A DNA stretch of 64,000 nt from Vombatus ursinus. Taxonomy: Eukaryota; Chordata; Mammalia; Diprotodontia; Vombatidae. A program made the position numbers and the translations under genes. Under the pieces are notes generated by a model. It was not told where the DNA came from and did not search any database. It saw only the letters and a program-made list of their open reading frames with translations. The stretch lies in contig NW_020954616.1 in assembly GCF_900497805.2 (NCBI RefSeq), forward strand, positions 1,337,732 through 1,401,731, read 5' to 3'. This document shows, piece by piece, positions 23,488-34,439 of the stretch. Positions within the stretch are counted from its first letter, which is position 1, and each line of letters begins with the position of its first letter.

Positions 23488-23497
23488 NNNNNNNNNN
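23488..23497. other. Assembly gap (10 N)
   Basis: Ten consecutive N bases inside SLAMF8 intron 2. The round number suggests a placeholder of unknown real length. It does not touch an exon. Confidence 0.99.
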
Positions 23498-24059
23498 GGA
23501 CAGAATTTTCTAGGAGTGTGAATATATTATTTATAAAAAGAAATATTAAAAAGTGCCTATCAACTGATGATGAAAGATGCTATGAGCCTCATCATAGAAG
23601 AGTTCTAGGCTCAAGGGACAGAATGAAATCAACATTCTAACCCATGGCTACCATTGGATTTGTTTTGTTTGACTATGCTTATTTGATACAAAAAAAAAAA
23701 GCTCCTCTTCATATCCTCTTAGCACCTAGCCTGCCGCGTTGTAATTAATAAATGCCTGTTGAGTGACTCTGTATGCTGCACCCTGGCTATCTGCCTACAT
23801 TGCTTACCCCTACTCCCTGTTCTCCAGTCCAGGTGAGACTCTGAAAGTTCTGGGCTCATTCTGGCCCCCTCTCCAACCGAGGTAGGAACTCCCAAAAACT
23901 GTAGGGATGTGGTGGGGGGTGGAGCTAGGGAAGAAGGACTAAAAGCAGTGAAGGGTTTCAAGAAACCAGAATCTCATCTGACTTTCTGAAGGGCAGTTGT
24001 ATATGTGACAGTGAACAGTCTATTCAGAAGGAGGCTAGAACTGGAACTTAGAAATGTCT

Positions 24060-24235
24060 ATCCCTTCTGCTCTAGAATAATAATATTATTAATAAAAATA
24101 GCTATAATTAGTAATAATACCTTTTATATAGTGCTTTGATATTTATTATTAATAAAATTAGGTTTAATTTAAAATTCAGGTTTAGTTAATAAAATATGGT
24201 TTATTATTAATATTTATTATTAAAACTTCCATTAG
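24060..24235. repeat. AT-rich (AATAATATT) low-complexity stretch
   Basis: Dense aat/att units with tatttattattaataaaa words in SLAMF8 intron 2; probably a decayed SINE-tail microsatellite. Confidence 0.7.
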
Positions 24236-24345
24236 CATCCCCAGGGTTTAGCACTGAGCCTGGCACATAGTAGGCATTTAATAAATGCGTGATGACTAAC
24301 CACAAAGCACTTTACATCTCATTTGATCCCCATGACAACACTTTA

Positions 24346-24960
<615 letters not shown>

Positions 24961-25054
24961 TTTATTTGTTTATTTATTTTTGCTACAGCACAGCTGACTT
25001 TATTTTAGGCCAGGATGAGATGTGGCCTACTGATTTCAAGAAATAATAATAGAT

Positions 25055-25275
25055 ACTAAATAGATGCTAGATAGCACTTAGATATCGCATTAAGATTTGC
25101 AAAAAGTGTTTTGCAAATATTGTCTCATTTGGTCCTCACAACAACCCTTGGATGTGGGTACAATTATTATCCCCATTTTACAGATGAAGAAACTGAGGTA
25201 CACAGAAGTTAAGTGTTTTGCTCAGGTCTTCCTGACTCCAGGTCCGTTGCTCTATCCATTGTGCCACAATGAGGT
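25055..25275 (-). mobile_element. MIR/THER1-type CORE-SINE in SLAMF8 intron 1
   Basis: Antisense: tttgcaaatattgtctcatt, tggtcctcacaacaaccctt, ccattttacagatgaagaaa, ctctatccattgtgccac. Confidence 0.88.
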
Positions 25276-25289
25276 GCATAAGAGATGAT

Positions 25290-25545
25290 GATAAATAACC
25301 AGTATTTATGTAGCACTCTAAGGTTTGTTTGCAAAGTACTTTACATGTGTTATTTCAGTTGATCCTCAGAACAACCCTGTGAAGTAGGTGCAATTATCAT
25401 GTCCATTTTACTCATGAGGAAACTGAGGATGAGAAAGGATAAGAGACTTACCCAGGGTCACACAGCAAATAAGGATTCCAACTCGGGTCTTCCTGACTCT
25501 AAGCTCAGCACTAAGCACCGTGCTAACTATCTGACTAATAAAATA
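25290..25545 (-). mobile_element. MIR/THER1-type CORE-SINE in SLAMF8 intron 1
   Basis: Antisense: cagtatttatgtagcactct, gttgatcctcagaacaaccc, tgaggaaactgaggatgaga, ctgactctaagctcagcact. Confidence 0.88.
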
Positions 25546-25674
25546 TAATCTGTCCCCTACCAGCAAAAAAAAAAAAAAATTCTTTTTTTTTATTCCAAAG
25601 AACATCTCTCTTTACCGTATATGAGTGCCTACAGATTACAGCAGTTAATACTACCAAGAAGGGAAAAGCCTTAT

Positions 25675-25790
25675 ATTAATGAATGAATTTCATTTACTAA
25701 GCACTAGCTGTGCGCCAAAGTCTGTGCTAAATGCTCAGGATTTAAATAGAAAAAACGAGGCAGTCCCTAATGTTAGTGATATTTGCATGG
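25675..25790 (-). mobile_element. L2 3' end, antisense
   Basis: Reads atgaatttcatttactaagc, actagctgtgcgccaaagtc and tgctcaggatttaaatagaa. Confidence 0.6.
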
Positions 25791-25799
25791 AGTTGACAG

Positions 25800-26085
25800 C
25801 AAAGGATAGTGGGGACCAGGCTTGCTGCTTGTGCTCCAAAGGACACGGCTACTAGCCTCTTACTGTCCTCCATCTCCATCGAACCTGAGATCTCTCACCT
25901 CTGTTAGTTGAATTTTCAATCAGGCTTACAGTGGAGAGGTCGGCCTGGTTCAAGAATCTCCTTTCTGAGGTTTCTCCAGACCCATGATGGCCAGTGACCA
26001 CCTATCTGGCTCAAAGTTAGAAAATTGTAGGGTTCCCTATATTTAGTAGACCAGGCTTGTGGGCTGTGTCCAGGGTCTCAGACTG
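25800..26085. other. SLAMF8 intron 1, unassigned part
   Basis: No repeat or exon recognised. An ATG-led minus-strand frame at about 25984 closes after 11 codons and was not accepted as exon 1. Confidence 0.4.
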
Positions 26086-26204
26086 TTCGATTCAATTTAA
26101 CAAACAGTAATTAGAGACCTAATCTGTTACCAAGGCAGATAGACATGACACCTACCCTGCTCTTAATAAGATTGTAATCATTTTGGGGGTGGGGTGGTAG
26201 GAGA

Positions 26205-26560
26205 AGGTAAGAAGGGAATATTCCAGCTATGATACCACAACTGACTTCCCTATGTGACCTTGGCCAAGTGACTCCCCTTTCTGTGCTTCAGTTTCCTTAT
26301 CTAGAAAATGAGGAAGTTAGATTAGATTGTTCCTAAGTTGCCTTCTGACTTTAAATTTCTACAATCCAGTGAATAAGATCCAAAAATTCCAGAATGGCTG
26401 GATTTGGAAGAAAGTTAGATTATTGTATCAGCTAAAATAAATGTCAGAGGTTATCTAGTCCATTTTACAGGTAAGGAAACTGAGGTCTAGAGAAGTTAAA
26501 TGACAGACCTAGAATTTTAATCCAGATACTCAGACAGTAAATCCATCCTTCTATGATATA
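26205..26560. mobile_element. Two MIR fragments in SLAMF8 intron 1
   Basis: A sense copy (tatgtgaccttggccaagtg, ttcagtttccttatctagaa) is followed by an antisense copy (ccattttacaggtaaggaaa, ctgaggtctagagaagttaa). Confidence 0.75.
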
Positions 26561-26586
26561 TGTAAGCTATATTACTTCATCTTGGT

Positions 26587-27186
26587 TGTGTGCATGTGTG
26601 TGTGAATGTGTGAATACGGGTGTCTGAGTGTATGTGTGTGTCTGAGCATATGAGTATGTGTGTGTGAGTGTATGAACATGTGCTTGTGAGTGTATATGTG
26701 TGTAAGTCTATAAGTATATGTGAGTGTGTATGCATGTGTGTGAGTGAATGAGTATGTGTGCGTGTGTCTGAGTATATGAGTATGTGTGTATGTCTGAGTA
26801 CAGGTGTCTGAGTATATGAATATATATGGGTGAGTGTGAGTGTATGAATATGTGTGTGTATATATACATGTAAGTATATGAGTATGTGTGACTGTGTATG
26901 TATGTGTGTGAGTATGGGGGTCTGAGTGTCTGAGTATATGTATGTGAGTGTGAGTGTATGAGTATATGTGTGTATCTGAGTGTATGAATATGTGTATGTG
27001 TGTCTGAGCATATGAGTATGTGTGAGTATGTGAGTATGGGTGTCTGAGTATCTGAGTATCTGTGTGTGAGTGTGTGTTTGAACATGTGTGTGTGAGTGTA
27101 TATGTGTGTGTAAGTATATGAGTATGTGTGAGTGTGTATTTGTTTGTATGAGTGTGTGTGTGTGTGCGTGTGTGAATGTGTATATG
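26587..27186. repeat. TG-rich minisatellite, about 600 bp
   Basis: Tandem array of diverged units built from tgtgtgtg, tgagtatatgagtatg, tgtctgagtatatg and gaatatgtg. Longer-order repeats of roughly 80-150 bases can be traced by the words gtatgggtgtctgagtat and gagtgtatatgtgtgt. All three minus-strand frames stay open for over 120 codons giving Thr/His/Tyr/Ser-rich nonsense peptides; these are not genes. It lies in SLAMF8 intron 1. Confidence 0.95.
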
Positions 27187-27207
27187 ACGTTGAGCTCGTA
27201 TCTTTGA

Positions 27208-27460
27208 GGGGCAGCTAAGTGGTATAGAGGAACGAGCCCTAGGCTGGTGGTCAGGAAAACCTGAGTTCAAATCTAGCCTCTGACACTTACTAGTTGTGTG
27301 ACCCTAAGCAAGTAATTAAACCTGTTTGCCTCAGTTTCCAGTTTCCCCATCTGTACTTCCCAGGGTAGTTGTGAGGATCAAGTGAGATAATAGATATAAA
27401 TCACTTTACCAACTTTGAAGTGTTGTAGAAATGCCAGTCATTGTTATTAACCTCTAGTTA
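27208..27460 (+). mobile_element. MIR/THER1-type CORE-SINE in SLAMF8 intron 1
   Basis: Sense copy with intact head ggggcagctaagtggtatag, acttactagttgtgtgaccc, cctcagtttccagtttcccc and the tail taccaactttgaagtgttg. Confidence 0.88.
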
Positions 27461-27564
27461 CCAGGCCTCTAGTCTGGTGATAACTTTGTTCCCTGAGCCT
27501 TCTACTGCAGTCCTGTTGAGCTCAACCAATGTTTATAGAGCAAAACATGGGTATGCTATAGGTG

Positions 27565-27735
27565 TACACTGTTAAATTTAATCTGCATCATGAACACTTT
27601 TTAAGTCTAGACAATCAACCGAACAAGCCCTGATTTGTAGTGTTTCCCAGCTTCTGAGGATTCAGAATCTCACTCTGAAGATTTATCAATCTCTTGGCCA
27701 GCTGTTTAGAGCTGGCTCCAGCACACCCCTACCAT
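27565..27735. mobile_element. hAT-type element (12590 family), partial
   Basis: Shares ttaatctgcatcatgaacac, aagccctgatttgtagtgtt, aagatttatcaatctcttgg and the end ggctccagcacacccct with the full copy at 12590-12836. The start is missing. Confidence 0.8.
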
Positions 27736-27739
27736 CACT

Positions 27740-28266
27740 GGAAGTTAAAGAGAGAGATGTTAAAGCCCCAAACCAGAAATTTGAAAGACTGGAAGAGAGA
27801 AGGAAGTTGCTCTTCCTTTAAGCCTTCCAAGTAGGCGACTCTTCCTGGCTCAGAGGCCAGTCCTCTTTGGCATACATCCTTATTCTTGTCTCAGGAAGCA
27901 AGTAGCCAAGCAGGAGTCTCTAGAGGCACGTGCTATTTAGCAAGAGGCAGACGTATTGGTCACGAGAAGTGATCAGAGTATGTGCTCAGCCCCTTTACGC
28001 TCCCTCTCCTCCAATGTCCTCAAACTTCATAGGTCCAAGAGGCCAACCAAGGACCTCTGGTCAAACATGCTCTTTAGTAAGAGACCAGTGCATGTGTCCA
28101 TCCCCATACTCCATGGGCATGCCTGTTATACCTGCAAAATGAGGTCATTGGACAAGATATTGCTTCTAGCTCTAAATCCTATGATAAACGTTTAAGATGT
28201 CATCTTCCCAGGAAGCATTTGCATTTTTGAAAAGGAATTTCTGCTTTAAGAACAGAAATGTCTTAC
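27740..28266. other. SLAMF8 intron 1, proximal unique part
   Basis: No repeat recognised. Small plus-strand frames at 27930-28195 look incidental. Confidence 0.5.
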
Positions 28267-28303
28267 CTTCCTTCAGGGAGCAAATAAAATCTTGGCAAGC
28301 CAT
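28267..28303 (-). CDS. SLAMF8: SLAMF8 exon 1 candidate: start of signal peptide
   Basis: A minus-strand ATG in good context (cagggATGG) opens MACQDFICSLKE and ends one base into the next codon at a strong donor GTAAGA. The phase fits exon 2, giving [15 protein letters not shown] across the junction; human SLAMF8 reads LLLWEALLPITVTGAQ with the same E and split codon. Position, phase and donor favour it, and the total coding length then becomes 837 nt. Against it, the peptide is weakly hydrophobic and carries K and E in what should be the signal core. Another first exon further upstream, or a start inside intron 1, cannot be excluded. Confidence 0.42.
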
Positions 28304-28420
28304 CCCTGAAAGATTTCCAACCTCTAATCTAAACTTTCCTGGAACCCAGCCGTGCCGCTGTCTGAGATAACAAGTGCTGTAAATATACTTACTGAATTCT
28401 AAGGGCACACTAGGATCACC
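28304..28420 (-). promoter_or_regulatory. Possible SLAMF8 5' UTR/promoter with GAS-like site
   Basis: Just upstream of the candidate ATG the sequence ttccaggaa (28336-28344, palindromic TTCNNNGAA) matches the STAT-binding GAS consensus. No TATA box is obvious. SLAMF8 is known to respond to interferon-gamma in myeloid cells, so a GAS site would make sense, but one 9-mer is weak evidence. Confidence 0.3.
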
Positions 28421-28424
28421 TAGG

Positions 28425-28530
28425 GATCATAGGATTTAGAGTTGGAAGGAGATTTACGATTACTCAGTCTAACTCATTCATTTTATAAATAAGGAAACTG
28501 AGGCCCAGAGAAGGCCCAAGATCACAACAT
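28425..28530 (-). mobile_element. MIR-type SINE scrap
   Basis: Antisense: cattttataaataaggaaac and tgaggcccagagaaggccca. Confidence 0.7.
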
Positions 28531-28980
28531 TTTATTCTCCCTTCTCTGAGATTTTAGGGTTGCTTGTTTGCTGTAGCATGTATTGAGCACATCTTTGTTC
28601 ACCCTTAGCAATCAGTCATCTGTCTTCTTAGCTCTTATCTTTCCACAGTGCGGAATCCTAATCTTTTGGTCTCCGGCTACAAGTAAATGGAAGTTATATT
28701 GTCTAGCAAACATCAACTGTCCGTGAGCCGAGGCAGGAAACCAGCCTAAATTAACCATGTGCCATGGATAAACTACAAAGTGGATGTGTCACATGCGAAT
28801 GATTGAGAATTGATTTAGAACCATAAATTCTACCATCTCCTGATTCTCAAATTCTGACTCTCACTGTAGGTTGCCTGATTTCAGCAGTAACGTATCTTCC
28901 TTTCCTCTAAAACTCAGTCCATCCTTTTTAAAGAGATTAAATGAATGTTAAAAATAAATAATTTTTTTAAAAAAGAAAAG
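28531..28980. other. Unassigned intergenic sequence upstream of SLAMF8
   Basis: Nothing recognised; ends in an A-rich stretch near 28950-28980. Confidence 0.4.
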
Positions 28981-28984
28981 ATTG

Positions 28985-29215
28985 GATATGGTTCAGTGGA
29001 AAGAATGATGGATTTGGAATAGTAGGATATGAATTCAAAGTCTAGCTCTTGTACTAATTATCTGTATGTCCTCATGTAAGTCACTTAATTTTTCCAGGCT
29101 TCTATTTCCTCATCTATAAGATGATGCATATATATTCAGACTAGATGAACTAGATGGTGTCTAAGGTCCCCACTATCTCTAAATCTATGATCTGATGATT
29201 CCATGAAAAAGAAAC
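28985..29215 (+). mobile_element. MIR-type SINE
   Basis: Sense: gattggatatggttcagtgg, tcaaagtctagctcttgtac, aagtcacttaatttttccag. Confidence 0.75.
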
Positions 29216-29219
29216 TCCA

Positions 29220-29585
29220 TCCTGGCTTTGGAGGGGAGATACATTTGTGATCTTTGAAAAAGTGGAGGGCTTCCTTCTCTGATGAGACAAGATAGAGGTG
29301 CTGGACTATATTTCCAAGATCTTCTATTTTGTCCCACCACCAATCAACTTTTTAACTACCCTTCTGTGACTCAGTGAATGATCTTCAAGAGTGGCTTTGG
29401 TCAAAGTAATTCATTGCCATTAATCAAGCTTCTTTGAACATAGCTAGAGTGGGCTTATAGATGGCCCACATATAGGCAATAGTTAGGCACATTTCCAAAG
29501 CCTTTCAGGAGCTCCCAAAGTTTCTGTTCCACTGGCTTAGACTTTAACATTGAGGGGTTACTTATACTTCATTAAGAGGAGTTGA
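29220..29585. other. Unassigned intergenic sequence
   Basis: No recognisable feature. Confidence 0.4.
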
Positions 29586-29586
29586 A

Positions 29587-29743
29587 AGGGCAGCTAGATC
29601 TCATAGTAGATACAGCTCTGGCCTTGAAGTCAGGAGGACCTGAGTTCAAATTCAGCCTCAGACACATAACACTTATTAGCTGTGTGACTCCGGGCAAGTC
29701 ACTTAACCCCAATTGCCTCACCAAAAAAAAAAAAAAAAAAAGA
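29587..29743 (+). mobile_element. tRNA SINE with poly(A) tail, full length
   Basis: Head gggcagctagatctcatagt, B-box tgagttcaaattcagcctca, ttagctgtgtgactccgggc, caagtcacttaaccccaatt, ending in about 20 A. Short and L1-like in its tail. Confidence 0.92.
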
Positions 29744-30009
29744 GGTGTTGAGGTAGGACTTCACTGGGAGAGTTGGAATACAGGAAAATTTGAAAAGAAA
29801 AACTTTTGATCAACAAAATGGAGTAGCATAAATATGAAAAGGAAAGCAACAGCTTGAGGAAGATACAAATGGCCATCATAGCTTACCCAAAAACTTCCTA
29901 TCCAAAATACATGAAGAAGTAGCAAATACAAATAAGAGGTCAACGACCAAATTCCCTTTGATGAGCAATCAAAAGAGATGAATGGACATTTTACAAATGA
30001 GGGGAACTG

Positions 30010-30215
30010 GCATTAGTAAATTATTGTCCTCTACTGGATAGAATGATGACCTTGACTTCAGGAATCCTGCCTCTGACACTTACTAGCTATATGGCCCTGT
30101 GCAAGTCATTTACTTTCTCTGAATCTCAGTTTCCTCATCTGTTAAATGAAGGTGCTGGACTTGGTGGCTTTAATGTTCCTTCCAGTTCTAAAGTTAATCC
30201 TTTGAGTCTAAGAAT
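30010..30215 (+). mobile_element. MIR-type SINE
   Basis: Sense: cctctgacacttactagcta, atctcagtttcctcatctgt. Confidence 0.78.
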
Positions 30216-31085
30216 TATTCTGTTATTATGAATTACTTCATGATTCTTCTTCTAAGGCCTCGTGGTACTGTGGTGAGCACTCTGGGTCTTCTAAGCCTAT
30301 GCCAGGATCACAAGCTCAAGAAGATGCTTTCAAGCTGGAAAAGTTTACAGTATGAGTCTGGAGACAGACTATCTGTCATCCAAGGACCAACCTCAATGAT
30401 TTCGGAAAGGCTCATCACCAGAAAGTTGGGGGGAGGGAGGGTCTGTGTACTAATGTGTGGCAGTAACCCACACGCAGGAAAGCACTGATCTTTTGAAGCA
30501 CTTGAAGAAGGTAATGTAATAACAGTTCATGTTTGTGTAGTATTTTAAGGTTAACAAAACATTTTATTCTTTCCAAGGTTATTTTCGCACATCATGCCAT
30601 TGTTTCTCACAATTACTCGGTGATTACTGATACTATCGTTATCCTTTCTGCATTGAGACTTTCTTCATTGAGATTTCAATATATCATGGGATTGGCATAA
30701 GAAATTAAATGGGAATTTTGGGGGGAATTTTATGGAAGCCACAGATGACACTGAAGGCCAGCTAATGACATAGAAGTTTAGAAACTCAAAAACACATAAA
30801 TATATGTATAGTATTATATAATATCAACCCAAATTTTACAATAAGGTATTATAAACACTCATGAGGAAAAAGATAAAATTCAGATTTCTTTTCTATATGA
30901 AGGGAGGGCCAAAAAATTTTACATGGATTTTCCGGATTGTGGGGGCACCGTGCCCCTTGCTGTACCGCCCCCTGTGGAAGGGATAACTATCACTAAATTA
31001 GTTTGAGTAAATTCTAGGACATTAACAACATAGAAAAATATGTGTCAAAGAGTATGTGAATCAAAATCTCAGCCACAATATCTCT
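30216..31085. other. Unassigned intergenic sequence
   Basis: AT-rich, no exon seen. A short GC-rich island near 30935-30975 (gtgggggcaccgtgcccctt) may be the end of an old DNA element. Confidence 0.4.
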
Positions 31086-31089
31086 AAAC

Positions 31090-31490
31090 ACGGAAGGAAA
31101 TATAAAGATTATTGAGTCCAACTCTTTTTTTTAAGCATGAGCAAACAGACCCAAAGAGGTGATGGGACTTTTCTAAGCTCACACATATAAGGTTAAATTG
31201 GAAAAAATTTCCACCAACCAACAAGGTAAATAGGTGGCAAGTAGGCCTTAATGCAGTTACAAATCTGTGCCTTTGAAGCTTATTAAGAGTTTGGGTATGG
31301 TACCCAATACACAAAAAATCTGAAGTGCAAGGATCTGAGTTTGGATCCCAGGCTCTGCCAGGTTCCAACAGTGTGATCTTGGGTATGTTATTTTAACACT
31401 GTGAGTCTCAGCTTCCTGTAAGATCATGAGGTTGGACTAGAACACTTCTTAAATCTTTTCCAGTTCTAAATCCAAGATACTTTGAGCTTT
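31090..31490. mobile_element. Two diverged MIR fragments
   Basis: Antisense scrap around 31090-31200 (gcatgagcaaacagacccaa) and a sense copy around 31325-31490 (agtgtgatcttgggtatgtt, gagtctcagcttcctgtaag). Confidence 0.6.
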
Positions 31491-31924
31491 GGTGTGGAGA
31501 ACTCCCAGCAAAGGAACTCCTTCCACCAAGGCAGATTGCAACCTAGGAAGTTGTCCAGTCCTCTATCTAAATATTGCTTCTAAACAAGACACTGTAGCTA
31601 TGTGAAAACAACACATTTGCTAAGATTTTTTTTAAAGGAAAACTTGGAGACATGTGAGTAGTTCCTTTTTCTCTGTAAAGTTGTGTAAATTCCGATTATG
31701 GTAAAGAAGGAACTCTATAATGAATACAATGATCAAGTTTTGGTCCCCTAGAGATGAAAGAGGAACTGGAGGTCACTAATCATTTAGACTGTACAGGCTT
31801 TCCAAATACTGGGGTTTTTGGTTAAGAAGGCTAGTTCTATGTTGTCAATGTCACCCTACAGGAAACTAGAAAACCCACATGGCCACAGGTAACATCTTTA
31901 TCCTTTCACAGCAGCCTCTCTCAC

Positions 31925-32200
31925 CCCAATGAGGCAGTTAGGTGGCATAGTGAATAGAGTGCTGCACCTCAGAAAGACCTGAGTTCAAATCCTACCTCAG
32001 ATACTTACTAGCTACATGGGCTGGCAAGTCACTCTGTTTGCCTCAGTTTCCTCAACTGTAAATGGGGATAATAAGAGCATCTACCTCTCAGGGTTTTTGT
32101 AAAGATCAAACGAAATAATCTCTGTAAGGTGCTTAGCACAGTGCCTGGCATATAGTAGGTGCTATGTAAATATTAGCTATTTTTACTACTTATAATACAC
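31925..32200 (+). mobile_element. MIR/THER1-type CORE-SINE, full length
   Basis: Sense copy with head gaggcagttaggtggcatag, gacctgagttcaaatcctac, gcctcagtttcctcaactgt, and tail gtgcttagcacagtgcctgg with gtaggtgctatgtaaatatt. Confidence 0.9.
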
Positions 32201-32439
32201 AACTCGATGTTTCCTAGCTCAAATCTTCTAGTGCTCTATGACTGCAGACAAAGATGTTAGGTACACAGAGCTGAGCAAAGAGTAGCTGCTAAAAAAAAAA
32301 GAAAGAAAAAAGAGAGAAGCTGCTAAATGATGTTCATTGAGTCAATTACATGGTGGCTAAGAGAAGACAAGATGGAGGATTTCACACTGGGCCTTAAGGT
32401 TCACAGGTGAGATTCTTGACCTTCTTTTCACAAACACCT

Positions 32440-32985
32440 TGCGAAATAGGTAGTACAAGTGTTATCATGCTCATTTTACAGAACGGGTTCAGGGGATGAA
32501 GTTTCTATGCAACCTATAATTGCATAGTTTGTGCCTGAGCTGGCATTCAAACACTGGACTCCTACCTCCAAGTCCATTGCTCTTAGAACTATAGCATTCC
32601 TTATACCACTTGGGTGTCGAAATAGATACACTGGACTTGGAGTCAAGAAGGCCTGAGTTCAAATCCTGCTTCCAACTCAGCTGTGTGACCCATGGTAAGT
32701 CACTTAACTTCTCTGGTCTTCAGTTTCCTCATCTGGAAACATGAAGGTGTTAGTCTTGATGGCCTCCAAGGCTCCTTTGCAATTTGAAAGTGGAGCCAGA
32801 GGACCTAGGTTCAAATTTTGATTCTACTGTTTACACCATTGACCTAGTGTTTTTAGAGGAGAGGACACTAGATGTAGACTTAGGAAGAGCTGGGTTCAAA
32901 TCCTATCTCAACTCATTAGCTGTGAGATCTTCCAGTCACTTAATCTCTCTGTCTCTCAGTTACTTTACCTGGAAAATGAGGACAT
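32440..32985. mobile_element. Run of three MIR copies
   Basis: Antisense 32440-32605 (gctcattttacagaacgggt), sense 32610-32790 (cttggagtcaagaaggcctg, cttcagtttcctcatctgga) and sense 32790-32985 (actagatgtagacttaggaa, tctcagttactttacctgga). Confidence 0.7.
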
Positions 32986-32989
32986 TAGG

Positions 32990-33152
32990 GGGCAGCTAGG
33001 TGGCACAGTAGATAGAGCTCTAGCCTTGGAGTCAGGAGGACCTGAGTTCAAATCTGGCCTCAGAGACATGACACTTACTAGCTGTGTGATCCTGGGCAAG
33101 TCACTTAACCCTGATTGCCTCACCAAATAAAAGCAAAAAAAAAAAAAAAAAG
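32990..33152 (+). mobile_element. tRNA SINE with poly(A) tail, full length
   Basis: Head gggggcagctaggtggcaca, gagtcaggaggacctgagtt, actagctgtgtgatcctggg, caagtcacttaaccctgatt, then an A tail of about 17. Confidence 0.93.
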
Positions 33153-33189
33153 AGGAGGTTGGATTTGACGTTCTCATCTGTAAATGAAG

Positions 33190-33345
33190 GAGGCTTAATC
33201 CAACTAACATTTATTAAGAGTCTACCATATCTACCAAAATACTATATTAGGATCTGGAAATAAAAAAGACAAAAATTAAATAGTCCCTGACCTCAAGGAG
33301 ATTGCATTTTATTGTGGGGGTAGAGGGAATACAATATGTATAGAG
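33190..33345 (-). mobile_element. L2 3' end, antisense
   Basis: Reads aactaacatttattaagagt, agtccctgacctcaaggaga and ttgcattttattgtgggggt. Confidence 0.75.
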
Positions 33346-33389
33346 ATAACTAAGTAGAAAATATGAACAAGGCGATATAAAGATATAAC

Positions 33390-33640
33390 AAACGGCAGCT
33401 AGGTGATGTGGTGGATGGCTGGAGTCAAAAAGTCTTGAGTTCAAATTCTACCTTATTAACTTTGTGACCCTGGACAAGTCACTTAACTTTTGTTTGCCTC
33501 AGTTTTCTCATCTGTAAAATGAGTATAATAATATGACCTATCTCCCAGGGTTGTTGTGAGGAACAAATAAGATAATGTTTGCAAAGTGCTTTGCAAACAT
33601 TAAAGTGTTATAAATACGAGTTCTTGTCATCATCATCATC
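33390..33640 (+). mobile_element. MIR/THER1-type CORE-SINE
   Basis: Sense: cggcagctaggtgatgtggt, tttgtttgcctcagttttct, aagtgctttgcaaacattaa, ending in a (cat)n-like tail. Confidence 0.88.
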
Positions 33641-33679
33641 ATTATCATCATCATTATTCATAAAGGCGATGAAATCTGA

Positions 33680-34320
33680 GCTGTGCTTTGAAGGAATAAT
33701 GAATATTGCAGACACAGGGGACCAGGAACAGAGAATGTCTGAAGGGTAGTAACATGAAATAAGATTAAAGAAGGTAGGTGGGAGCCGGACTGTGGAGGGT
33801 TTTAAATTTCAGCCAGGCTAGGGATTTTGCATTTTATTCCAGATGCAATAAGGAGTCATGAATGTTTTTTAGTATGGGGTGACCTGGTCAAATCAATATT
33901 TTAGGAATATCAATTTGACGGCTGTGGGCAAAGGGTATATTGGACTAGGGAGATGCTAAGAAGCAGGGAGACCAATTAGAAGACTATTGCAATAGCCTGG
34001 GTGAGAGATAAGGGTATGAACCAGAGTAGAGCCTGTGTGAGTGGAGATAAGCAGACATTGTGAGAGATGTAGAAGTAGATTGTAGAAGTCTTGGTAATTG
34101 ATTGGATGTGGTGGGTGAAGGAGAGGAATGAGTCAAAGATAAAACCAAGGTTATGAACAGGAGTGACTGAAAAAAATGGAAGCACGCTTTACAGAAAGAA
34201 AAAAGTATGGCAGGCAGATGCATTTAGGGGAAAGTATAATGATCCATTTGAGATCTTGAGCCTGGGAGGTCAGAGGTGCTAGAGGGCCTGGACAGGAGGG
34301 TACCCACAGCTATCAACAGA
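33680..34320 (-). mobile_element. L2 LINE fragment, RT C-terminal part
   Basis: The minus strand gives VHNLGFIFDSFLSFTHHIQS then ITKTSTIYF; NLG-I-DS-LSF--HI is the block that follows the RT active site in L2. The plus-strand words gagaccaattagaagactat and tgcaatagcctgggtgagag recur in the L2 copy at 52330. Several frame breaks. Confidence 0.8.
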
Positions 34321-34439
34321 ATTTTTGTTTTAGTTTTTGCCTTGGAAGATGGGGTTAGATTGGTAATCCCTTCCATTCTGTATCCACTTCTTACACCAAC
34401 ATAGAAGTTACTAAAAGGGAAAGCTATACCTTCCTTCCC

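Noticed and set aside
25860-25990. ATG-led minus-strand segment as an alternative SLAMF8 exon 1
   Set aside because: The frame (MGLEKPQKGDS) reaches a stop after 11 codons and is not signal-like.
26572-27270. Long open frames (up to 232 codons) on the minus strand, rich in Thr, His, Tyr and Ser
   Set aside because: They are translations of the TG-rich minisatellite, which lacks stop codons in several frames. No conserved domain or start context.
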